Shown here: positions 23,593-36,271 of the stretch, piece by piece | How the letters are laid out: every line of letters starts with the position of its first letter | Numbering within the stretch: position 1 is the stretch's first letter | Assembly: GCA_009809945.1 (NCBI GenBank) | Contig: WTPW01000146.1 | Span: 379,042-443,041 of the forward strand | DNA: 64,000 nt | Source of the DNA: Gigaspora margarita | Lineage: Eukaryota > Glomeromycota > Glomeromycetes > Diversisporales > Gigasporaceae | Direction: 5' to 3' | Position numbers and translations under genes: made by a program | The notes under the pieces: model-generated | What the model saw: the letters and a program-made list of their open reading frames with translations, nothing else | Told to the model about the DNA's origin: nothing | Databases searched by the model: none

Positions 23593-24462
23593 ATGTCTTA
23601 TAACGTTGATTTTGCTATTATACGTAGTATATTTGGCTTATAAAATCGTTCCTATAACAAAGCCACAAGCAAATAAACTTGTTCATTATGTTACAATCTA
23701 TTCTATTTTAGTAGATAGATAAAAATAAAAATTGAAATGGCTTAGAACGGGTCTATCCGATGCAAAATACAGAGTTTCACAAAGATATCTTGTGAAAGTA
23801 TATATAAGCTGCATGTTCGTAAGGTGGGAGGGTGGGTGGTACTCTACTAGTACATGGATCAGATCAAGAGATTCGATAAAAAGTTACATTGAATAGTATC
23901 TAGTATCTAGTATCGATTTACCATTATAAAGTATATTAAAAACACCAGGAACTTTTTTCCTAATTCGTAAAGTAGATCTTGCTAAAAAAGAGTATAGTTG
24001 GCAAATGTTTTGATGATCTTTAATCGAGAACTTCACGGGAACCATTTAAAAAAAAACTTGAATTTACCATTTATAAAAAGCTTGTAACACTTCTACAAAA
24101 GTACAAGCACGAACAAAAAAGGAAAAATATACAAGTAAAATGTAAAGGGTGTTAAATTACAATAATTGAGAACCTTTTTGAATTCTATAGATATTTAGAA
24201 TTCAAAAGAATTTTTAATATTAAAATAATTATGTGTTGTTAAAATATGCTTAATTAGAGTATTTGTATAATTTTATTTTAATAAATATATGAAAATTTGT
24301 TAAACTTTGTCATTGTATTTATGCAATATAATAGTTTTACCACTTAATAAAAATATAAATAAACAATGTAATTTATATGTATTTGTCACTGTACAATTTA
24401 AGTAGTTGCCTTAAACAACCTCTTATATAAATTACTCAATAAAGATATGAGCAAGACCTCAC

Positions 24463-24502
<40 letters not shown>

Positions 24503-25560
24503 TATATAAATAAACAATATATTCATAATATTCTTTGTATGCAAGAAATTTTTAAAGTACTATACATAATTCGAGAATTTTATAGATGCAGAAAAACTTT
24601 CGTTAGATACTGTAAATCAGCTATAATTTTTTATAATTATATTTTAATATGTTTAATATATATTTAAAAGACTAAGCAAAACAGACTAAACAGTAATGTA
24701 AATATCTTTTTGAACATATATAAAATATTGAGTACATTGGTCTATTTTTTAGATTTGCATTATTGAACATAATTTTAATGTCGTTAGTGATTTCTTGTTT
24801 GACATAATAAACTTTTTATTAATATTAATTTGACAAATTCTCTTTTATAGATAAAAATTATTATATCCCATGTACTGTATGTAACGATAAACAAATAAAA
24901 AGTTATACGGTACGCCAATAGCTAAATAGGATTAACTTATATTAATGTAAGCCGGAAGATATGTTAATGCAGGCCAGATGATAAGCTAATGCAGGCCGGG
25001 TAATTTCATGTTAAAAATCCTGCTCAGGATCCTGCGCGGGATTGCGCGAGTTGCTTAACACTAGTAATTGTACAAATAGTAATCTTTGCCTCTAAGTAAA
25101 GTTTTTTGTATTGGGATTATTTGGGGATTATTTTGCATAAAGAAAGGCAACGTTTTCTAAAGCTAATTCATAGTTAAAATAGTGAACCTAAAAAGTACTT
25201 TAAACAGTATAAATTAGTTACGACAATTGATTTACATCAGCTAATCAAACGTTTGTCCTCCTATGATATGTGTGACGTACGTAATTGTATAATGAATTCA
25301 AGCTTGTGAAGCATGATTTTACTAAATTCGCACTTATTACTCAATTAACTAATACTTTAAGCCGGTTTTAGCGTTAATCAATTTTAGATACGTGCACACA
25401 TACGTGTAATTTACAAACAATTTTTTATATGTTTATTTAGTCAAAATTTTTAAATTGTGTAAATTGTTATATAAGCTTACAGCCCTAGCTGTAACCAATT
25501 AAATTCTTATAGATTTATTGCTATTAAAAGTTAGATTAATGTTAGAGGATTAAAGTTATA
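23593..25560. other. AT-rich spacer with a long poly-A tract
   Basis: An A-run of more than 30 bases lies at about 24465-24498, followed by (TA)n. Repeated GCAGGCC-containing words occur at 24950-25000. No gene recognised. Confidence 0.55.
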
Positions 25561-25607
25561 CCAAACATTCATGAGAAAAGCCTTTGTTAATATAGCATAT
25601 GATCATG

Positions 25608-25624
25608 TGGCGGCGAAGCCGCCA
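25608..25624. repeat. GC-rich perfect stem-loop
   Basis: TGGCGGC-GAA-GCCGCCA, followed by GTCTTAATT, in very AT-rich DNA. A hairpin a few bases before a CT-purine end is the Helitron 3' signature, but here the following CTTA does not fit the usual CTRR and no 5' end was identified. Confidence 0.5.
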
Positions 25625-25828
25625 GTCTTAATTATTAATAATTAAATGAATGTGGTGAAGTCAACCAAATTTATTAACTTTGACCAAACAGGCATTTAAA
25701 AATTAGTCTTGCCTGCTATATCAAGCATATTGTTCGCAGTGTATAAATATGTGTATAAAATTTGATTACGGATTTTTCTAACATCTACTCTTGATTATTT
25801 TAGTACATTTTATTAATTAAATCGGGGG

Positions 25829-25854
25829 TTTTTTTTTTTTAAAAAAAAAAAAAA
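25829..25854. repeat. T12-A14 homopolymer palindrome
   Basis: A run of T switching directly to a run of A between G-rich flanks (CGGGGG ... GTCGG). It would form a perfect hairpin. Possibly a residue of two poly-A-tailed insertions or a replication slippage site. Confidence 0.7.
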
Positions 25855-25979
25855 GTCGGTTCTATCATCTAGCACGCTATTTGCTGATAATTGATAATGC
25901 TTAATTAATTAAATCCAAGTTTGAATAGAATTATAGGTTACATAAGTTTATCGGATCTTAGGAATTGGAACCGTTTAAT

Positions 25980-26850
25980 TAACTACATATAATTCTGTTA
26001 TAAAACCTGTTATTCCAGTGATACATATTATGTTATTAAGATTGAGTTAGTTTGCAATAAGTTACCGTAATTTTCATCATAAGTTACTGTAAAACATTTT
26101 GTTACAGAATTTATTTTCGCTCTTTTCCATTTAATTTGATTTGATCAGTTTGTGATATTTTTGTGTCCCACGATTATAATATATTAGCCATTTAAATTTT
26201 TTATATTTTTCCGCATTTAATAAATATAATAAAAATAACAAAAATGTAATGAAATAAATTCTGAAAATATAATGAATTTAGGTAATTGCTTGCATTGTAA
26301 TCGTGGGACACGGAGTTCGCAAAAATTATAATGACAAATCCAACTAAATCGAAAAGAGCAATAATGTAGTATACAATGACCAAAGTTGGGTTTAATTGTA
26401 TTGATACTATCATGATTTTCATCACGAGTTACGGCAAAGCGTTCTTTTTAGAAATTATTTGTTATTACGGTGACCGCACTATGTGGTTGAGGTGACATTG
26501 TAATTTGTCACTTTGTCATTTAGAAGGTATGACAAAAATAGGTTAGATTTAAAAATGCGATCATTAAGGTTTTGTGCCACTTAGGGTATTTTAGGATTGG
26601 TTAAATCCTAAAACACCCGAGGTCTTAATATGTTATTTTTAAATGACAAAAATAACAAATGACCTATGTCACTTGTCACGAAAATTTTAAATGACATTGT
26701 CATTTGCCAAACATGGGTTGATGTCGTGTATGTTTGCATTTGATTTTACAATGAGTTTTGTAAGAAATTCTGTAACACATTTATCCAAAGGTTGAATTAG
26801 TTTGTATTTGAATTGTCTATGTGGTTAAGATTGAATTAGAGCATATACGT
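25980..26850 (+). repeat. Scattered satellite units and a small palindrome
   Basis: Satellite-type boxes (GTTATTCCAGTGATACATAT, GTTAGTTTGCAAT, TACTGTAAAACATTTTGTTA) recur at about 25985-26110, 26400-26480 and 26740-26850. Between them, 26535-26700 has a palindrome around TTAGGATTGGTTAAATCCTAA that resembles the centre of the shared module at 50345-50395. Confidence 0.55.
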
Positions 26851-27950
26851 ATGGCAGACTCATTACACAGCATAATTTTATTTGGTAAAAATGTTCGGGC
26901 AAAATTGAATACCTTTAAAGAAGGTAGTTTTCTTACAATATGCACATAACAAGTGCTTATTAGACGATTTTTTGTGGTAATATTTCTTTATTTTTGAAAA
27001 TAAATAAATATCGCCACAGAAATAATCGACCCTGATATTAATACAGTATGTACAATATCGCATGGTATAGTATTCGCGCTTTTTATATAATATTATATAT
27101 TGTATGATGTATATGATTACGTTTTCTTGCATCAATTCTGTGAATTCATATAGTGCTTTATATTAGAGTATATAATCATTATATACATACTGCTATTAAA
27201 TAAATGCGATTATTTGTCATTTACTCTAAAAATTGCTTTCAACTTACCGGTAACTAATTTTCAAGGCTCTTGTTTCAACATGCAACTTTAGACCTTAATT
27301 AAACCAAAATCTTGCAATGATTTATTATTTTTTTTTAAAGCAAAAAGATATTTTATATATAAAATTGTGAGTTATTTATGATTTTCAAAAAAAAAAGTTG
27401 ATCTTTCATGGTCTTTTGAGTTAGTTATCGAAAATCCAAACAATTAAAATTCACAAATTAAGTATATTAAAAATAAAATAATTGTGATTAATAATTGAAT
27501 TCTATATCTAGATTTTCAAATTTACCCCTTTAGAAATTAATCGAGATTAATCGTAAATCTAAATAATGCATATATTTTACTTGTCCGACACTAGAATATC
27601 AAACTAACTTAATTCAAACTAGATGCAAATTTCGAATAATATGCAATTGTTTCTTAGTTTTCATCCGATTTTATTTATAATATTGCACCGTTTATAATTT
27701 GTGGTTTATTATGGTGCACATGAAATTGAGAACAAGTGTTACAAAAAAAACAGATCGATAAAAAAAAATATATTAAATGTATGCTCATAATGATTTTTTC
27801 TCTCTAAAAATTCTGTCTTTTTTTTCAAGGTACGAATTAAATGATGGTCTCAATATAATCAATGTATAAACATAAAAAATATACATAGAATTAATCAAAA
27901 TAAATTTTTTATTATAAGGTAATTGAAAGACAAAATTTTTAATTTAAAAA
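26851..27950. other. AT-rich upstream flank of the transporter gene
   Basis: No gene recognised. Should include the promoter of the gene at 27951, but I see no motif I would defend. Confidence 0.5.
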
Positions 27951-30056
27951 ATGTCTCTTGAAGAAAAAACCGAAACAAAAGTTATTAATGAAGTAAGAAA
28001 TGATAACGATTATGAAGACAATTATAACTTTAAATCTATGGAGAAGAGGGTTATAAGGAAATTTGATATCTATGTATTACGTATGTTTTGGCTTAGTTAT
28101 AATCATATACAGTCATTCCTCTATACCATTACCTCCTATATAATCACATATTCTTTATAAACACTATTTTTTGAAAATAATTTTACAACACATCTATTAA
28201 AAAAGCTCTATATATATATTTATTTCATTATTAAAATTTTATAATCACATCTTTTTTGTGTACTAAAAATATGAGATAAATAGAAGAATGACTGTATGTA
28301 ACTGCTTTGTTTCTAGGTTCTTTTACCATCTTTACTAATTTAAAAATTCAATTTAACTAGCGATTCTGGTTTTAATTTATTTGCTTATGATAATTGATAA
28401 GTCAAATATATCAAACGCTCTTCCAGCAGGCTTCAATAATGTATACTTAAAATCCACACCAATTGAATTTAACCTTGCTGTATCTGCACATCTTATTGGT
28501 GCTTTCCTTTTCGAAATTCTTTCAAGTCTTGTATCAAAAATTTTAGGATTTCAAGTTTGGATTCCGATTATAATGGTGTGTTGGGGTGCTTTATCTATGT
28601 GTCAAGCTGCAGTTACCTCTTCAGTTCAATTAGGCATTATTAGATTTCTTATAGGTTAGTTTATATAAATAAATATTGTTAAAAGAAAGAATATTGTCGA
28701 AAGAATATTGTCGAATGAATATTGTTAAAAAATTATTAATTTAATGATTATTACAGGTTCGGCAGAAGCTGGATTTTCTCCTGCTTGTATAGATTATATA
28801 AGTTTATTTTATTCCAGAAAAGAATTGACCACGAGATATGGCGTGTTTCTGGCTCTGTCAATTATAAGTAGTGCTTTTACTAGTCTTCTTGTAAGTTTTT
28901 GTTCTAATTCTTTTTATTATAATTTATATTCACTAATTTATACTAATAATAATTATTATTATTTTATTAATTCAATATAGGCGTATGCAATACTTCAAAT
29001 AAAAGGAGTAGCATTAAAAAGTTTTCAAATAATATTTTTACTTGAAGGTGCACCAACTATTATAGTTGCCGCAATTGTTGCTGCATTTCTTACTAGAGGT
29101 CCTGAAAATGCACGTTTTCTCACGCCTAAGGAACGTACTTTCACTATTGAACGTCTTAAACCAGAAGGTGGCATTGATGAAAAAAAACAATCTGTTATGA
29201 AATCTCAATTTAAAAGTGCATTTATGGATCCTAGAGTTTATGTTTATGTATTAATTGCAACTGCTGGAATCATTCCAAATAATGCTCTTAATATTTTCCT
29301 TCCAACTTTAGTGAATCAACTTGGATATAATCCTGTAGACACTCAATTAATGAGTGTACCACCATTTGTAATAGCAACTGTTGTAATGCTCATTTTTACT
29401 TGGTTAGCGGATAGATATCGAATTAGAGCTTGGCTTATAATGATTGCAGATATCATAGCCATTATAGGATGTGTAGGGATGTTAGCAACATCAGCTAATG
29501 ATCCGACTTTATTTAAAGTACGTTATACTTTCACGACTCTTATAGCATGTGGTGTATTTACTTCACAACCAATAGTTATAAGTTGGCTTACTGGCAATAT
29601 TGGTTAGTATTCTCTTTTTTTTTATATATATATATATGCCTATAAAAATTTACTAAAATTTCTAATCTTATTATAACCTTAAACTCCAAATTAGTCGGTC
29701 AATATAAACGCAATATAACTATTGCAACATTCTTTACTATTGGTAATGTCGGAAGTGTTATCGGACTTTTAGTTTTTACAAAGGACGCAGCACCTGCATT
29801 TAAAACTGGAATAATAATATGTTTGAGTACATTGATCCTTCAATTTATTTTAGCTTTTTTAATGAAACTTCATTTGGATTATGAGAATAAACGACGTGAT
29901 TTAGTCACATTAGCCGAACATAGTGTTCAACTAAGTGAAAGTGAATTAAAAAATACAATGTTGATTAGGGAAAAGGCTGCAAAATTGGTGGAAGATGAAC
30001 CAAAATTCGATGAAATTTTATGTGATCGACATCCTAATTGGAGATATTATTCTTAG
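27951..30056 (+). CDS. MFS transporter, Dal5/allantoate-permease (ACS) type, five exons
   Basis: Exons 27951-28080, 28361-28654, 28757-28890, 28981-29602 and 29695-30056 join in frame to 513 residues. All four introns are GT-AG with donors GTATGT, GTTAGT, GTAAGT, GTTAGT; intron 1 has a TACTAAT branch point. A cytoplasmic N-terminus ends KRVIRKFDIYVL and leads into TM1 (PILVLIYLLMIIDKSNISNA). The segment GSAEAGFSPACIDYISLFYS matches the family's EAG-xxP loop. A central loop with GPENARFLTPKE separates the two six-helix halves. DYENKRRD and a hydrophilic tail ending PNWRYYS close the protein. Length and motifs fit plasma-membrane anion:cation symporters importing allantoate, ureidosuccinate, nicotinate or other vitamins; the substrate cannot be told. 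Intron 1 (280 bp) is long only because of a TIR insertion. It has no gene neighbours within several kb. Looks functional. Confidence 0.9.
28108..28296. mobile_element. TA-flanked MITE inside transporter intron 1
   Basis: Ends TACAGTCATTCCTCTATA and, at the right end reading inward, TACAGTCATTCTTCTATT, with TA at both borders. Removing 189 bp leaves a 91-bp intron, the same size as the other three (102, 90 and 92 bp). Donor, acceptor and branch point lie outside it, so splicing is probably tolerated. Confidence 0.82.
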
Positions 30057-31386
30057 AAAAAAAAAAAATTGTATTATTACTTTTTTTTAAAAAAAATTTA
30101 TATATATATTAATTTTTAATAATTATTCCCATTGTTATTACATTTCAATTTCTTATTAATTTAACGATTTATTCACTAATATGATTATTACTTTATGATA
30201 GCACATGATTTTTTTTTAGTATAATGAAATATTTTAAGTTTATTATTCAATTTTTAATAAAACTATAAATATATGTGCACGTACGTGCGTACTATCGTGC
30301 TAAGATTTTAAAATTTATGTGTTACGGAGCACTCTAAATCTTGTATCACAAATTGTGATATATAATGAATTTATGAACCTTCAAATGAGGTTACTTTTAT
30401 CCGAATTTAAAGTCAAAAAATTAAAACTTTTCATCCTTTTTTATCTTTCACATTATAATAATGAAAACGTTTACCGTAATAACATTACTATAAATACTAG
30501 TTGCATTTGAATTGAATGATTAATAATTTCCTTTTATATTTTTACATTACACTAACCCGCAAATTTTATTCATTATACAAAACCTTATTCTTAAAATCTT
30601 GTACAACCGCCTCTCCGGAAATTAGTATTGCCAAATATGATAAATATTTTGATCAAATCTAATCTTTTTTTTCGATAGTTTTCTCTATTTATTATTAAAT
30701 ACAAAAAAAAAAAACGAGTTTCTGGCTCTACATTTAACCGGTTGGTATTATGTATACAATGCGGAAAAAAACTTACATTATTTCTGAAAATTTTTCTTAA
30801 AATCATGTAACAAATTCTTATTAAAGAATCTGTAAAAGTAATATAAAATTTTTTCCGCATGTGATACGCTATGTTTGCCAGATAAATTAGCTATATCTGA
30901 ATATATTTGACATGATATACGGATCATAGACATCGATAGTGTAACGTATAAGGCTCGCACGAGCTTCGGCCACGTGCTTATTTGCAATTATTCTACTACC
31001 GATACCAATGTATCTGCATATAACAAAAAATTATTAGTCACGATCTCTTTTATAAAAATCACTAGCATCATCAATAACCGTGTGTGCAGTCACATTACTT
31101 TGCGATCTTTGGATCTTATGTAACTCTATCATATACAATATCACTATGCGATTTATTATTTTTTTTTCGTTCATATTTTTAGTTTTTCATTTATATCCCT
31201 ATACGTATTTCTCAAGAAAAAACAACAATATAGAACCCTTTTATGTAGATAATACTGAAACGTACGAAATTATGATTATAACTATTTTTATAAACACCAA
31301 TACTTTTACAGTTCCGCACAAGTTTAAAACTTGGAACAATATATAAGTAATATGTGTTGGTTGGTTTTTTTTTTTTTTTTTTTAGA
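30057..31386. other. 3' flank of the transporter and AT-rich spacer
   Basis: AATAAA at about 30256-30261 is a possible polyadenylation signal. Short frames on both strands in 30300-31350 have no recognisable domain. A T-run ends at about 31383. Confidence 0.5.
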
Positions 31387-32610
31387 GGAAATTACATAAA
31401 AGGGTCCGAAAAAAAAATGAAAATAATTACATATAATGGCCAAAATAAAATAATTAAATGTAAGGGCCTAAATTTTGAAAAATTTTACAGTCAAGGCCAA
31501 AGCTTATCGTGATTAATTAAATGCAAAATTTTATAATTATATAAATGTAATTTTCTTTTGACGGCTAAAACGTGATACTTTTTTAATCTGAGTACAAAAA
31601 GTTTTTGCGATTCTAAATATCTTTGGTCAACGCGTAATAACACTAGGAAACAGGTACTGTTAGATGTCTGAAGCAAAAATCTTAAAAAAAAGTATTGGCT
31701 AATATTATGTATTATGACTAGTGTTTCTACGATTCGGTAATTTAGATTCCCCTCTTAGTAAAAAAGAGATTGGCATATATAGTACAGTCAGACCTCCCTA
31801 AATGCAAGTCATTGGGCCAAATTTTTGACGGCTTGCATTTAGAGAACAGTAAGAAAATTTGCATTTATAGAGGTTAGAAATATATTTGGGCCAGAATTTA
31901 AGGTTGCATTTAGAGAGGTGTTGCATTTAGGGGGGTTGCATTTAGAGAGGTCTTGACTGTATTATGGAATTAAAAAAAAATTTAAATAGGAATTGTAGTA
32001 ATATCTGAAAAAATTCTGAAAAGAAATTCAACAAACATAAAAAATGAGGAAATTTCTGATGACTTCTGAAGGCACAATTAAGGTGATAAACTCTAACTTA
32101 GTCGGTTAAACCGATTTTTAAATTTTGACTTAGTCAAGTCGATAAATCATGGTCGGCTACAAACACTAGTCACTAATAGTGACGATTATCTAATCTAAAA
32201 ATAGGGCGGACATAACACACGCAAAATCTGGTCTATAGCTAAACCGTAAAGTCCTCACTACGTTTCGGGCAATTATAAAACATGACTCACATTTCATAAC
32301 TAATTTTTGGTGCAGGATTGACTTACTACTAGTTTAGAACCGAATGAACATTGATAAATATCGTGCTTAATCCAGTAGAACTGTATCTTGGTTAAAAGCA
32401 AGTTTCATTAAACGAATGAATATTGTATAAATGTATAAAATATATAAAATATATACAGTGACAATATTCAAAGAACCATTATCATCATAACGCATTTATT
32501 TTTGGTCCTTTAATTATAAAATTTTTCAAAGTTTGGGTCCTTATATTTAATTATTTTCGCTTTGGCCCTTGTAATTATTTTCATTTTTTGGGACCTTGAA
32601 TGTAATTTCC
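31387..32610. mobile_element. Long-TIR element (GGAAATTACAT ends)
   Basis: The first ~120 bp match the complement of the last ~120 bp: GGAAATTACATAAAAGGGTC against GGAAATTACATTCAAGGTCC, then AAAATGAAAATAATTACA and ATAATTAAATRTAAGG. The interior has no transposase and contains a nested pogo-like element at 31783-31961. No target duplication was found. Long TIRs would fit a Mutator-like element, but this is not proven. Confidence 0.7.
31783..31961. mobile_element. pogo-like MITE
   Basis: Ends TACAGTCAGACCTCCCTAAA and TTTAGAGAGGTCTTGACTGTA, with TA borders and 179 bp long. The repeated word TTGCATTTAGAG occurs several times near the right end. Nested in the long-TIR element. Confidence 0.8.
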
Positions 32611-33631
32611 CGTACCAGGAACGGAATAATATTGAAAATTTACAAACTAAATGGCGTTCGTAAGCAAAATCTTGCATCTTATTAGATAAATGTATATGGT
32701 GAAGCAAAGGTGTGAATGAATATAGAAACTTCGCATATTACATCTTCACATCCGATGCAGCACTTACTCCTGTATTTTGTGTCGTATAAAATTGTCTAAC
32801 TTTTGAAGTGCGATACCTGATTCTGTAATTTATTTTCTCATGGTTGTCGCTTAATTATTGATCTTGATTGTCGTTATATACCATTCTATATCAGTCAAGT
32901 GCAATGTCAAAAAATGTTCAGGGTAAAGATAAGCTAATATTTGTATCTTACAATATAATTAGTATCTTTATTCTAACAAAAAATTTTTTATTATTTCATA
33001 TTTTTATAGTATTTATAGTTTTTTCCTTTTACACCAAAAACCTTTGAAGTATCTTATTTTGAAAATGGCGTTTTGATACTATCAACGATTTCAAACTCGA
33101 AATTTGATTGGTTGGTTTTTATTATCTACTATACAATCGGTTGGGAGAGCAATGTGTATATCGGATCCAATTTAGCTCTGATAATTCATTATGGTTAAAT
33201 TTATATCTAGCGCTACAAACTTGTACAAGTGATATGATGTAACAATCAGTATCAGGTTTATTACGTGATTGATTTAAATTATTATGCATAGGATGTAATC
33301 CTTATAATAAAGCAGAGCTGGGGATAACGGTGCAAAATAATCCTTCACAAAATTTTATTAATTGTTTCTATATTTATGCACTAAATAAACTTGTTCAGCA
33401 CCTAAAATACATTAAATTGATAGAGTAACGGGTGGCATTTTGCTCTGCGATGCACTTACGTAATTCCGTGCATATTTGTGCATGTCATATGACTAAGTAT
33501 ATTCGTACATTTGTATGTTCTGTATTTTATTTTTTTCTCACGAATTTTATTTTAAAATAGGATGTTAATACTTGCGATCATGATTAAAATAACAAGTAAA
33601 GATTCTACTGCAATACCCATCCCTGTAAGAA
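32611..33631. other. Spacer containing one orphan terminus
   Basis: TACCAGGAACGGAATAAT at 32613 is the terminal sequence of the element A/B family, directly abutting the end of the long-TIR element. No partner end was recognised. AT-rich with no gene. Confidence 0.5.
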
Positions 33632-34640
33632 AAGTAGTACGGGTGGTGGTATGGGCAGGGCCAGTATCACAGAATGCCGCAGAAATCACGGAATTAGGTT
33701 GTAAACACGTAATGTATTAAGAATAGCATGGAATTACCGCAGAAAGTAGGGATTTATAAATTATTTAGTTTTTTTTATAGGTACAAGACTCTAAAAATAT
33801 AACCTCCGAAAAGTTCTGATTTAGAAAATAAATAAACCTGAAATACGAGCATGTTCGGGCAAAACTTTTGAGAAAAAAAATATTTTTTTTTGAAAAAAAA
33901 TTTTTTTCAATAAAAAAATATCACAAAAACCATGCAGAACCTATAGAAATACCACGGAAACTGTGCAGAATTAATTAATTTTTATTCGCAGAATTGGTAT
34001 TTTAGCACAGACGGAATTGACCCAATAGCACCGCAGAAAATCACTGGCCCTGGGTATGGGTTGGCTCGAAATGGCATGGTTCATGTGGCACGCACAGACA
34101 TTTTACGGAGTGGCACGGTAAAAAATGGCACAAACATTATGGTAAAGGGTGGCATGTAATAACATGTCATATGAAATAGCGCATTCAGATGGTACGTATG
34201 TGTACATTACACATGTGTTGGCTCGTTTCGTGGAGAGCTAAAGATCAGTGAATGATTTTTTTTTTTAAAAAAGAGCAATATCTCATAATTTCACTGATGA
34301 AGCTTCCCTGAGTGTCTTAATAAAAAAAATTCCTTACAAAATTTTATTTTATATGCAGTTAGCTTGTTCATCTTCTATTGATTACTTATGTAAATTTATG
34401 TTTTAAAAGTTAGTCCACATCATTATTGTGGTGGCACATGAATTTATGTTCTTTACCTGTGCCAAATCCCTTGCGATTTGATTAATAAACTGCAAACCCG
34501 AGCTATTTACGGTCCAATTGGCACAGGCATACGGTCTCACATGGTCCATGGAATCTGTGCCAATTTGGACCATACCCGTACAAATCTGGATCTTGACCCA
34601 TGCCTATCCGATGCCAACCCGTGCCGATCTGATCCAATTT
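33632..34640. repeat. GGCACGGG-type low-complexity arrays in inverted arrangement
   Basis: GGGTATGGG, TGGCACGG and related words occupy 33632-34190, and their complements (CCGTGCC, CCCATGCC) occupy 34430-34640. This resembles the two subterminal arrays of a hAT-like element, but no terminal repeats were found. A smaller hAT-like element (33656-34052) is inserted in the left array. Confidence 0.5.
33656..34052. mobile_element. hAT-like non-autonomous element
   Basis: Ends CAGGGCCAGT / ACTGGCCCTG with a perfect 8-bp duplication GGTATGGG at 33648-33655 and 34053-34060. Inside, GCCGCAGAAATC-like words recur in both orientations. 397 bp, no coding capacity. Confidence 0.88.
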
Positions 34641-34853
34641 TCTATAGGATGTGAATCCTGTTAATGATCATCGCGGCAAGTTTTTTATATATGTTGTGCA
34701 TTGGAGTAATCATTCACAATTAATATGATGAGTAGGCCTCTAATAAGACTGTTTAAAGTTACAATTTCGTTTAATATTCCCCCCTCCGGCTCCAAGAGCC
34801 CCCAGAATTAAACAGGCCAATCAAAATGTTCATTATGTTTCAGGATTCCAATA

Positions 34854-35225
34854 AGGCCATTTGAAGTTGATTCTTCGGTTAACATTACTTTTCCAGGACT
34901 TTCAGGAAAGGGAAGGAGGGTAAAACGAAATGAACATATGAAACGAATATATGAAAATTAACAAATATGGGCAATTTTATTGGTTGAAATAAATCAGATG
35001 ACTGGCGAGTATCATCCAACGTTTTGATTGGCTGCTCATTTTTCAGGGAAGGGGTGGGAGACTTCAGCTGGGAGGTGATGTTAACCGAAAAATTAACTTT
35101 ATATAAACTAATGATAATGTGATTATTTTTGCAATTTTAATATGTTTGTTTAAATTGACCCCCTCCACCACTATACTTAAGCTTTGTAAGAGAACGTTAA
35201 ATGAAATTACAACTTCAAATGGCCC
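34854..35225. mobile_element. TA-flanked MITE, family 1, copy 2
   Basis: Same left 230 bp as the element at 643-886 (AGGCCATTTGAAGTTGATTC..., GACTTCAGCTGGGAGGTGAT). It has about 130 extra bases before the right end, which reads inward AGGGCCATTTGAAGTTGTAA. TA at both borders. Confidence 0.75.
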
Positions 35226-35801
35226 TATTAAAAAAATCGAAGTGTGAGTTTTAGTTCTTTTATGCATTAGAAGAAAATAAGAACCATTTATTACTTATAT
35301 TGTTCCTTATATTAATTTATACCTTTTCTCAAGCTTAGTTCCCAGCTTTGGTTTGCATTGGATCAGGTCTGATGTCTTTGGATAAGAACTGATTCCTAAG
35401 CCTACCAGTTCAGTTCCTTTTAGATAGCTTCATCAAACGAGTCTATCCCTCTAACGCTTGAAATGTTTAAATTAAATCCTTCACCTAAACCTTTGCTTAC
35501 ATTTACTGCTCATTAGAGATCGGTTCTGGTCTCCAAGAGGTGAGTTAGTCATGGCGGAAAAATGTTGTGGTCACATGATTGGCAACCATTTCCGATCCAG
35601 TTGATAGTCTGAAATTAATATGATCAAAAGCGATATCGTCTATGTTATATTAAATCAATATAGTGATCTTTTATATCGATAAGTTATATATAACTAATCG
35701 ATCATATTATTTATTTAATATAACATAGATGCCATCGCACTTTGATCAGTATTTTTAGGCGCTGCCAGGAGGCAACCCTTTTATTTTTGATACACCTGCG
35801 C

Positions 35802-36271
35802 CAGGGACACGGAAAAATACCGGTTTGATTTGTAAAAAATTCATTTCGATATAGTAAAAAAATCCTTTTTATAGCGATATAAAATTTTACCCCTATTTTA
35901 TCTATACATTCAATTCTCCGCAAGTGCTCCTTTTTTCTTCACAATAAAATATATTGCATTTAGAGTAATTATTATCATGCGTTATAATTAGATCTCTCTA
36001 TAAGTGCACATTTTCCAGATGGAAATCTCACTCTCTATAACTCTGCAACCTCCCGACTAACTCGCCCATATTTCATATTTATTGATATCTTCCGAACTTT
36101 TCCNAAACTTGCCGACGTTCCTAATTATATTACCCGGCCCAAATTAAACATACACTGCTCTTAATTTTGCCCAAAAATTCGTTGCTGTCAAAAATTCCAT
36201 TTTATACCGTTTTGTACCAAATATTCCGTTTTATTCATATCTATATATATATGAATTTTTCCGTGTCCCTG
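35802..36271. mobile_element. hAT-like element in the left arm of the MULE-like element
   Basis: Ends CAGGGACACGGAAAAAT / ATTTTTCCGTGTCCCTG with a perfect 8-bp duplication ACCTGCGC at 35794-35801 and 36272-36279. 470 bp, one undetermined base at 36104, no coding capacity. Confidence 0.9.

Noticed and set aside
26878-27135. Minus-strand 85-residue frame with paired cysteines (CTYC, CAYC)
   Set aside because: Very AT-rich, spacing fits no known finger, and no support around it.
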